NCBI RefSeq assembly: GCF_015056685.1
Contig: NZ_SVFW01000003.1
Location: 1-64,000, forward strand
Source of the DNA: Butyrivibrio sp.
GTDB lineage: Bacteria > Bacillota > Clostridia > Lachnospirales > Lachnospiraceae
Direction of reading: 5' to 3'
Length of the DNA stretch: 64,000 nt
Shown: positions 26,047 through 34,200 of the stretch, one piece after another
Layout of the letters: the number at the start of each line of letters is the position of its first letter
Position numbering within the stretch: position 1 is the first letter of the stretch
Program-made: the position numbers and the translations under genes
Notes under the pieces: generated by a model
Seen by the model: only the letters and a program-made list of their open reading frames with translations
Database searches by the model: none
Told to the model about the DNA's origin: nothing

Positions 26047-27999
26047 TTACTTTGTCCAGTTAGCTCCCTTATCTCCTGATTCCTTAAGTGTATATTCAGG
26101 ATTTGGTCTGCTAACCTTTCTAAAGACTGCTTTGTCGCGGCATGCCCCGCTTACAGCCATAAATTCATTTTCTCCCGTAAGAGAAACCTTAAACTCAAAT
26201 ACATGCTGGCCATGCTTGGTCTCAAGCTTGTTTCCATCTTTGTAAAGAGTAACTTCGTTCTGATTTGAATAAACCTTTACAGTTATCTTGTTTGAGGTTC
26301 TGTCCCTAAATCTCTTGGATGTGATATGAACAAAAGGTTCTTTGCTCCACCATGCTTTGTAGATGTAGAAGCTGTCTTTCTTGGTCTTCCTGTCAAAAGT
26401 AATAAGTCCCTTGTGGTTCATACCCGGCTCACCGCCCTGATTTCTTGCATCTGCTGCAAAGTCGAACATATTCCAGACGTGTGTTGCCCACATAAATGGA
26501 TTTCTCTCAAAGCATCTGAGCATGTACTCGTGATAATGGGCCTGATACTCCTCTGTGTGGTCGCCTCTTCTAGGTCTTTCTGAATGAAGGTTTGGCATTC
26601 CCTCACATCCATATTCCGAGTAACCAAGGCTTCTGTCCGGATAAACGAAGTGGAAAAATCTCATCCACAGGTCATTTAAGAAAAGTCCCGGAACATACCA
26701 GCCAAGATAAAGGTTCCAGCTTACAGTATCTGTGATATGCGCCACTTTATTGAATGGTCCGCAGACAGCATAACAGGCAAGTGTTGTAAATCTTGTCTTA
26801 TCCATTTCATGACATAGATCGTTAAGCTCTCTGTGGTTATCCAGCATATCCTTTTTGTCTTTTGTGGATATCGTTATCTCATTGGAAATACCCCAGCACA
26901 CAATTGATGGATGGTTATAGTTCTGAATGATCAGTTCTTTCATCTGGCTGATGGTGTTTGCTCTTCCATTTGGCATGTGCTCTGAAATATAAGGAATCTC
27001 AGCCCACACTACCATTCCCCTCTCATCGCAAAGATCATAAAATGTCTGGCTGTGCTGATAGTGCGCAAGTCTGATAGTGTTGGCTCCAACCTCGCAGATA
27101 AGATCCATATCCTCTTTGTGCATCTCATCTGTGATTGCATTACCAAGGCCTTTCCTGTCCTGATGTCTGCTAACGCCGTGAAGAGTATATTTTCTACCGT
27201 TCAGATAAAAGCCTGTCTTGGGGTGATAATGGAAATCTCTGACACCAAAACGTGTCTCTACTTCATCAACCACATTTCCATCAACCAAAAGCTCTGCCTT
27301 TAATCTGTAAAGATATGGGTCATCGATTCCATCCCAGAGATGAACATCCTGAATGAGCATATCTGACCAGCCCTCATCCATAGATCTGTGAGACATCTCC
27401 TGACATACTTCATTTCCCTCTTTATCAAAAATCGTGACACGCACTTCCCCTGAATCAGTGTTGAGCCACATTTTTGTGGCTACCTTTGCTTTTTTATATC
27501 CTTCAATAGGAGTTGCTGTAACCTGAAGTCCCTTGCCTCCGAAGTAATCCAGGTCAAATCTCTTTTTATTAACTACTACGAGCTTTACATCTCTGTATAT
27601 TCCGCCGTAGAAAGTGAAATCCGCCTTTTGTGGATAAACTCTGTCGTTTGGTCTGTTATCCACTTTTACAAGAAGGTTGTTCACTCCCTCCTTCAAAACT
27701 TCTGTGATATTTTTTCTGAATGTGGAATAACCACCTTCATGTCTGATTATTCTTTCATCATTTAAAAAGACGTCGCACTCTGAATTCACTCCGTCAAACT
27801 CCAGATAAACGTCTTCACTGTTTCTATCAAAGGAAGGACTTTCAAATTTCTTTTCATATGTTGCCAGTGTCCTTAGATAGTCATTTCCACCATCCTGACC
27901 GTCGATATTGTTCCAGGTATGCGGAATATTGACTACTTCTTTTTCTTTTCCATCAATAGAAAAGTTCCAATCGTTGTTAATGTTGTGAATTTTTCTCAT
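26047..27999 (-). CDS. GH2 family beta-galactosidase-like enzyme
   Basis: 650 residues, no signal peptide. The GH2 sugar-binding domain starts at residue 10 (NNDWNFSIDG, then VNIPHTWNNIDGQDGG and LEFDGVNSECDVFLND). The Ig-like domain precedes a barrel with RYTLHGVSRHQDRKGLG near 265, the acid/base VCWGISNEIT near 370 and the nucleophile LGYSEYGCEG near 462. The sequence is closer to LacZ-like enzymes than to GusA but the glycan is not fixed. GGAGA precedes the ATG. First gene of the operon, divergent from the two-component regulators, 125 bp apart. Confidence 0.9.
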   Translation of the reverse strand: MRKIHNINNDWNFSIDGKEKEVVNIPHTWNNIDGQDGGNDYLRTLATYEKKFESPSFDRNSEDVYLEFDGVNSECDVFLNDERIIRHEGGYSTFRKNITEVLKEGVNNLLVKVDNRPNDRVYPQKADFTFYGGIYRDVKLVVVNKKRFDLDYFGGKGLQVTATPIEGYKKAKVATKMWLNTDSGEVRVTIFDKEGNEVCQEMSHRSMDEGWSDMLIQDVHLWDGIDDPYLYRLKAELLVDGNVVDEVETRFGVRDFHYHPKTGFYLNGRKYTLHGVSRHQDRKGLGNAITDEMHKEDMDLICEVGANTIRLAHYQHSQTFYDLCDERGMVVWAEIPYISEHMPNGRANTISQMKELIIQNYNHPSIVCWGISNEITISTKDKKDMLDNHRELNDLCHEMDKTRFTTLACYAVCGPFNKVAHITDTVSWNLYLGWYVPGLFLNDLWMRFFHFVYPDRSLGYSEYGCEGMPNLHSERPRRGDHTEEYQAHYHEYMLRCFERNPFMWATHVWNMFDFAADARNQGGEPGMNHKGLITFDRKTKKDSFYIYKAWWSKEPFVHITSKRFRDRTSNKITVKVYSNQNEVTLYKDGNKLETKHGQHVFEFKVSLTGENEFMAVSGACRDKAVFRKVSRPNPEYTLKESGDKGANWTK

Positions 28000-28088
28000 G
28001 CTAAATCTCCTTTATATGGTTAAATCTTACAAAATTGCAATATATGATTTCAATCATTGTGGAATAAACGACAGTTTTAACAGCATAA

Positions 28089-28118
28089 TTTACAATGCAC
28101 AATTCAATGCTGTAAAAT
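28089..28118 (+). promoter_or_regulatory. Promoter of the two-component genes, probably giving a leaderless start
   Basis: TTTACA (28089-28094) and TAAAAT (28113-28118) are 18 bp apart. The response-regulator ATG begins at 28125, only 7 bp past the -10 element, and no ribosome-binding site is visible. If this promoter is real, transcription begins at or beside the start codon. Confidence 0.5.
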
Positions 28119-28124
28119 AGACTC

Positions 28125-28838
28125 ATGAAACAGTTTCGAGTAGCTATAATTGAAGACGATACAGAGTATTCTTCTTTCCTTGAAAGTTGCCTTGAAAAGT
28201 ACGGTAACGAAAAGGGATTTGATTTTAATGCAAAAATATATACCAAGGCCGAGAGCTTTTTAGATGATTACAAAAAGGCTTTCGACATTGTTTTTATGGA
28301 CGTGGATTTGGGAAAAGGTTTCCTCAATGGTATGGAAGCCGCTAAAAAGCTGCGTCGGATTGACGATACAGTTCTTTTGTTCTTTGTTACAAACATGCCT
28401 CAATATGCGCCTGAAGGCTACGGCGTTGACGCTTTGGACTACTGTCTTAAGCCCATCAGCTACAGCAACCTCTCTGTAAAGCTTGACAAGGCCATGCGAC
28501 TTTTAGAGGGAAGAACAGGTCAGCCCGTTAAGGTAAAAGACAAAAGAGGCACTCACATTCTTTCTTCCAATGACATTATGTATATCGAAGTAATGGGACA
28601 TGATCTGATGTTCCACACTGCTGATGAGATAATTGATTCTTATGGCGGCCTAAGCGAAAGGGAAACAGAGCTTGCAGGGAGTAACTTTGCCAGATGCAGT
28701 GCCTCAGTTCTTGTAAATCTCGCTTACGTAAAGGGGCTTTACGGCGATGAGATCAAGGTCGGCAGAGATATGATCAAAATCGGTCGTTCCAAGAAAAAAG
28801 CTTTTTTGGAACAGCTTAATATGTACCTTGGAGGATGA
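28125..28838 (+). CDS. LytTR-type response regulator
   Basis: 237 residues. The receiver domain covers residues 1-120, with the acidic pair IIEDD at 8-12 and the phospho-acceptor in FMDVDLGKG near residue 58. The C-terminal LytTR DNA-binding domain begins about residue 135 (ILSSNDIMYIEVMGHDLMFH) and contains SFARCSASVLVNLAYV-like core residues. AgrA and VirR are of this type. The start is fixed by the conserved beta-1 strand (FRVAIIEDD), yet there is no Shine-Dalgarno sequence. The kinase starts 7 bp after its stop. It is divergent from the glycosidase operon at 20.8-28.0 kb and is a candidate regulator of it. Confidence 0.92.
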   Translation: MKQFRVAIIEDDTEYSSFLESCLEKYGNEKGFDFNAKIYTKAESFLDDYKKAFDIVFMDVDLGKGFLNGMEAAKKLRRIDDTVLLFFVTNMPQYAPEGYGVDALDYCLKPISYSNLSVKLDKAMRLLEGRTGQPVKVKDKRGTHILSSNDIMYIEVMGHDLMFHTADEIIDSYGGLSERETELAGSNFARCSASVLVNLAYVKGLYGDEIKVGRDMIKIGRSKKKAFLEQLNMYLGG

Positions 28839-28845
28839 TTTTATA

Positions 28846-30132
28846 ATGAACGGTTCCATGATCATAACCCTTACATCTGTGGGATATTTCTTAGAGATTC
28901 TCGTTGCAGAGCTTCTGTTTTTAAGCGCCTATAAAAGAAAAAAATTCTTTATATTAAGGTTTGCTTTAAGTCTTATAGTAGCCATACCTCTGGTCCTTCA
29001 GATAGACTTCTACAGCACTTCTTCCACTTTAGGAAGATTTATTTTTCTACTTATAATAATAGGAATTACCGCTGTCATCTCGATTGTGTCATTTGAAGGT
29101 GATTCTTTCTCCATAATCTCATCATGCATAAACGGTGTTGCAACTCAGCACATTGCCAATAAGCTCACTTTGATGATCACTCTTATTCCTTTTGTAAAAG
29201 AGGCAGCTTCATCAAATTATATTTTTTCCATCGCTTTAGAAATTATCATTTGTTCGATTGTTTATATTATTGTTTTCATACTGGTTGCCAAAAACTTCCA
29301 TTTTGAAAAAAATTCAATAAGGCTAAATGTCCTGTCTATAACAATCGTCCTCACCTGTATTGGCGTAAACAGACTGGTTGTAGACCACAGTTCTGACAAC
29401 ATCTACTACGAGATTGCAGCTTGCACATACGCCATCATATGCTGTGCCCTTGCCCTTGCCATGCAGCTTTATCTGTACAGATGGCAGGAAGAAAAATCAG
29501 AGTCCCTGGTTATAAAAGGTCTTTTGTCTGCTTCTGAAAAACAGTATGAACAGTGGAAAGCAATGGTTCAGTTTACTAACATCCAAACCCATGACTTAAA
29601 ACATATGCTGGACAGGATCGAACGTCTGGCAGAAGAGAACAAGCTTGATGTGCCGGATCTTTCACCTATCAGAGATTCAATTGAAGGCTTCGCTCCCCTG
29701 GTAAAAACAGGCAACGAAGTTCTTGATGTTCTTCTTAGAAATATGAGCACTCTCTGCAAACAGCAGAACATCCGCTTTAACTGCGTAAGCTACACAGATT
29801 CTCTCGGTGCCTATGACAGCATGTCCTTGTATTTTCTTTTTGCCAATGCAATAGATAATGCAAGAGCCGGCGCTGATTCTGTAACAGATCCCGACAAGCG
29901 CGTGATCGATGTCAGTCTTAAAAAATTCGGAGATTCTGTTATTATCCATATTTGGAACTATTTCGAGGGAGAGATTGTTTTTGACGGCCAGCTCCCAGTC
30001 AGAGAAAAAAATGAAAGTGGTCACGGCTTTGGCGTAAAGAGCATAAAAATGCTGGTTGATAAGTTTGAAGGCGCCATGAACGCATACGCTGAAGAAAATG
30101 TATTTCATCTGAATATTATTCTTCCTATTTAA
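28846..30132 (+). CDS. GHKL sensor histidine kinase, AgrC-like
   Basis: 428 residues from the ATG at 28846, behind GGAGG; a TTG at 28828 is in frame but less likely. Six or so hydrophobic segments fill residues 5-205. The cytoplasmic part has the H-box THDLKHMLDRI near residue 245, the N-box FLFANAIDNARAG near 335 and the G-box SGHGFGVKSIKMLVDKFEG near 395. This is the membrane-embedded sensor layout seen in peptide-responsive kinases. Partner of the LytTR regulator immediately upstream. No precursor peptide gene was found nearby, so the signal is unknown. Confidence 0.9.
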   Translation: MNGSMIITLTSVGYFLEILVAELLFLSAYKRKKFFILRFALSLIVAIPLVLQIDFYSTSSTLGRFIFLLIIIGITAVISIVSFEGDSFSIISSCINGVATQHIANKLTLMITLIPFVKEAASSNYIFSIALEIIICSIVYIIVFILVAKNFHFEKNSIRLNVLSITIVLTCIGVNRLVVDHSSDNIYYEIAACTYAIICCALALAMQLYLYRWQEEKSESLVIKGLLSASEKQYEQWKAMVQFTNIQTHDLKHMLDRIERLAEENKLDVPDLSPIRDSIEGFAPLVKTGNEVLDVLLRNMSTLCKQQNIRFNCVSYTDSLGAYDSMSLYFLFANAIDNARAGADSVTDPDKRVIDVSLKKFGDSVIIHIWNYFEGEIVFDGQLPVREKNESGHGFGVKSIKMLVDKFEGAMNAYAEENVFHLNIILPI

Positions 30133-30206
30133 CTTTTAAAACCGGGGCAATTATTGTACAATAACTTTATCTTTACTAGCACATTCCGTGCGGAAACGGG
30201 GATAAA

Positions 30207-31145
30207 ATGGACAATATTAAGGCTGTAGTTTCTCTAGGACACGAAGCTCTCGGTGTTACAACCAATGAGCAGATGAATGCAACAAAGGTCACTGCCAAGG
30301 CATTGGCGGATCTCATAGAAGCTGGTTATCAGCTCGTCATTACCCACAGTAACGGACCTCAGGTCAGCATGATCCATAAAGCGATGACTGAGCTCCACAG
30401 AATCTATATCGACTACACAGCAGCTCCTATGTGCGTGTGCAACGCCATGAGCCAGGGCTATGTAGGTTACGATATTCAGAACTCCCTAAAAACAGAACTT
30501 ACAAGTCGCGGCATCTCAACTCCTGTAAGTACACTTCTCACACAGGTTACAGTAGATCCTTATGATGAGGCTTTTTACGCACCTACCAAGGCAATCGGAA
30601 GAAACATGTCAAAGGAAGATGCTGACACCGAAATTAAAAAGGGTAATTTTGTAAAAGAAATTCCAGGCAAAGGCTATCGCAGAATAATTGCTGCTCCCAA
30701 GCCTATAGATATAGTAGAGATTGACGCCATCAGAGCACTTGTTGATGCAGGCCAGGAAGTTATCGCCTGCGGCGGCGGCGGAATTCCTGTAATTGAACAG
30801 GGCCACGTACTTAAGGGCGCTTCCGCTGTTATTGAAAAAGATGCCATTGCCGGTAAGCTTGCTGCAGACCTTAAATCTGACAAGCTTATAATCCTTACTT
30901 CCGTTCCTTATGTATATACAAACTTTGGCAAAGAGGATCAGCAGCCAATTCAGAAGATGAATGTTGATGCAGCTAAGAAATATATCGAAGCCGGAGAATT
31001 CGGCGAAGTTGACATGCTTCCAAAAATTGAAGCAGCTATCGAGTTCCTTGAAGCAAATCATGCAGGCGAAGTTCTTATCACTTCTCTAGACTCTGTTAAG
31101 GATGCGCTCAAGGGCAAAGCCGGAACACAGATCGTATTTGAATAA
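30207..31145 (+). CDS. arcC: Carbamate kinase
   Basis: Amino-acid-kinase-fold enzyme, 312 residues, that exchanges phosphate between carbamoyl phosphate and ADP, usually to make ATP. TILTQVTVDPYDEAFYAPTK-like sequence near residue 110, the IACGGGGIPV motif near 190 and the MLPKIEAAIEFL motif near 270 are diagnostic. The first glycine loop, normally ALGGNAL, reads SLGHEALG here, and HGNGPQV reads HSNGPQV. I recall this variant from other Lachnospiraceae. No arginine deiminase or ornithine carbamoyltransferase gene is nearby, so the carbamoyl phosphate source is unclear. GGGG precedes the ATG. It is a single-gene unit with a terminator at 31160-31198. Confidence 0.9.
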   Translation: MDNIKAVVSLGHEALGVTTNEQMNATKVTAKALADLIEAGYQLVITHSNGPQVSMIHKAMTELHRIYIDYTAAPMCVCNAMSQGYVGYDIQNSLKTELTSRGISTPVSTLLTQVTVDPYDEAFYAPTKAIGRNMSKEDADTEIKKGNFVKEIPGKGYRRIIAAPKPIDIVEIDAIRALVDAGQEVIACGGGGIPVIEQGHVLKGASAVIEKDAIAGKLAADLKSDKLIILTSVPYVYTNFGKEDQQPIQKMNVDAAKKYIEAGEFGEVDMLPKIEAAIEFLEANHAGEVLITSLDSVKDALKGKAGTQIVFE

Positions 31146-31159
31146 TAACTCAGCATTAC

Positions 31160-31198
31160 TAAAATAGCCCAGTGCACACGCACCGGGCTATTTCTTTA
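31160..31198. terminator. Bidirectional terminator between arcC and the repeat-protein gene
   Basis: AAATAGCCC (31162-31170) pairs with GGGCTATTT (31185-31193), with inner GTGC/GCAC around a 4-nt loop. T-rich sequence follows on the plus strand and a shorter one on the minus strand. Confidence 0.85.
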
Positions 31199-31212
31199 TC
31201 TCTTTTTACCTA

Positions 31213-34200
31213 TCACTCGATTGGTTCGATATTAACTGAAAGTCTTCCACCATCCCAGCTATCGTTTCCATCCGGATCAATAGCAAACATGATTATATCA
31301 CCCGCACTAACATCGAATTCTTGATAAAAGCCTCTGCTTCTTTCGGAATCAAAGTTCCCCTGCGTGTCTCCTCCAATCCACTCTTTTTCTTCTCCATTTA
31401 AAAAGATTCTCATACATGTTCCATTTGCATCAGGATCATCACTATTTGCAAACTTAACGTATTCTCCACTGACTCTCACACTTCCATCCTGAGCTACAAT
31501 CCACATGTATGCTGCGTTTCTCCAGTTTCCCGGTTCAACGAAATCCCTCTTAAGTTCAGGCTTTCCGTCATTGTAATATCTTTCTGCATCCGGATCATAT
31601 GTCAGCTCGCTGAAGTTTTTACCATCCCAGTCACACATTCCATAGTGCCATCCATCAACGCCCTGCTCACCAAACGCATCGTACAGGCAAGTGCTGTTGG
31701 TTCTGTCTTCAGTTCCTTCACCACTTGGGTCTTCAGGATCCATTACAGGATCACCTCCCGGTGTTGTCGGATCTACCGGCTGCTGCTCCCCAGGCTCTAC
31801 TGCAGGATCAGTGGTACCATTTTCTCCAGGCTTATCCGTTGGTTCTTCTCCACTGTCAGGAACCTTCTCGGCATCTTCGATAGTTACGGTAAGTCGTCCA
31901 CCATCATAGCTGTCATTTCCGTCAGGATCCACAGCAAACATTACTATATCTCCTGCATGAACAACATACTCTTCCTTGAACTTAACCTCGACTTCAGAAC
32001 CAAAGTTCCCCTGCGTATCTCCACCAATCCACTTCTTTTCTTCGCCGTTAATGAATATTCTCATGCAGACGCCATTGGCTTCAGGGTCGGTATCATTAGC
32101 AAATTTTGTATAGCTTCCTTTGACTCTTATCTTACCTGTTTCTGCAACTTCCCACTGATATGCAGCATTTCTTCCGTTACCCGGCTCAACAAAATCTCTC
32201 TTAAGCTCAGGCTTTCCGTTATTATAGTATCTTTCTGCTTCTGAATCATAACTTAACTCTTCAAAGTTTTTACCATCCCAGTCGCACATTCCATAATGCC
32301 AACCATCAACACCTTGCTCACCAAACGCATCAAAAAGGTTTGTGCTATTAGTTCTTGTTTCCTCACCGGCAGGTTTTTCTTTTACCTCATAGGTACTAAC
32401 TGACAATTTTCCTGCATCATATGAAATATTCCCCTTTGCACCAATCACAAAGGACAAAATATCGCCCCTCTTTACCTCAAGTTCAGTAAGCATGAAATCT
32501 ACTTTACTGTCATTTCCATCGCCCTGTAGTACAGGAACATCTTCTTCCTTCAGAACTTCGCCATTAAGATATATCTTAAGCGATACACCATCAGGATAAT
32601 CCGGATTCTCATCGTTGTGTCCAAACTTAGTGTAGTCTCCAAGTACATCTATCTTGCCATCTTCATATACTACCCACTGATAGATTGCAGCTTTTTTCTC
32701 GCCGGGATGAACGAAATCCTTTTTCATCTCAAGATTATTATTGGTTGGTGATACAAAAGCTGTCTTGTCATCATTTGTATACGTAAGTACTCTTGCAGTT
32801 TCAAGGTCATTTCCTTCAAGGAACCACCATCCATCATGTCCCTGCTCAATCTTATCCAGGTTTCCTAAAACAGTGTTGTTGGTCCTAACTTCATCACCCA
32901 AGCAAACCTTTTTCTCATTGGAATCTGCAATATCAATTTCAAGTCTTCCGCCATCCCAGGCATTGTTCTTGTTGCATCCAATGTCGAATGTGAGTATATC
33001 GCCTTTTTTAACCTTAAGCTTCTTGATATCGATGTCTCTTGTATTGTTATTACCTTCGCCCTTAGAGCAATTGCACTCTGTCTTAAAAAGACTTGTATTA
33101 TTCTGGAATACTTCTACAGTTACACCGTCTGGCCAGTTTTCATTGGGATCCTGATGTCCAAACTTCACGTATTGGCCTGTCACATCAATTTCTCCATCTG
33201 CTGCCACAACCCACTTGTACATTGCATCAGCGTTAAGTCTTGGCTGAACAAAGTCTTTTTTCACTTCAAGATTCTTTAATTTTCTGGAGACATACCCTGT
33301 ATCATCAGCTGTTTTCTTTGAAAGGACTTCGGCCTTATCTATGCTTCGGCCCTCGCAGTAATACCATCCATTGCTTCCCTGCTGGCCAAAGTCATGGGCA
33401 AGGTTAGCATAGTTGACGCCACTTTCGTTTACCATCTTTGTAGTTTTTATTTCAGAATCTTCTATTACAAAAGTAAAATTGCCGCCATCATACGCTGTAT
33501 TCTGTCTGCCATCAACCAAAAGAGTGATAGTATCTCCCTCTTTTACCTCAACACCTTCTTCATAAAACTTCTCAGTGACTTTCTCGTCTGTAAGTGGCTT
33601 GAATTCTTCCTTATCCAGCTCTTCATCATTTTTGAAAAGATATACTGTCACACCATCAGGCCAGTCTGGATTTTTGTCTTCATTGAGAAGCTTTGTATAA
33701 GATGCCATGATATCAATCTTTCCATCCTGGGCTGCAACCCATTTTACATTTGCTGATCTTCCTTTGTTAGCAGGCATTATATAATCACGTTTTATCTCTA
33801 TTCCGTCCAGTGTGACAAATTTTTCGTAGTTTATAAAGCGTTCAACATTCACAGCAAAAGAAGGCTTTAAGTAATAACCTGACTGGAAGCACCAGCCATT
33901 ATCCCCCTGGTCATCAAAATCATCCTGAAGAGATGCGTTATTTGTTCTGCCTGTTCCTTTAGCTACAACGTCCTCTTCGGTCTTTCCCACAAGTGAAGTT
34001 AAGCCCTTTATAGAAAACTCAAATTTTCCTGCATCATAAGCATTGTTTTCCTTACCATTCACAACCATAGTGATATAGTCGTCTTTTGAAACATCCACAG
34101 ACTCAACATCAAGTCTTTTGGTTATCTCAGTATTTCTGTCTGCTGCAAATTCCTGCTGTGCCAGAATTGTATTGTTGTGATAAAGAGTGACTCTCGTTCC

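Noticed and set aside
31645..32244. 199-codon plus-strand open frame
   Set aside because: Antisense to repeats 8 and 9 of the surface protein; its length reflects codon bias of the repeats.
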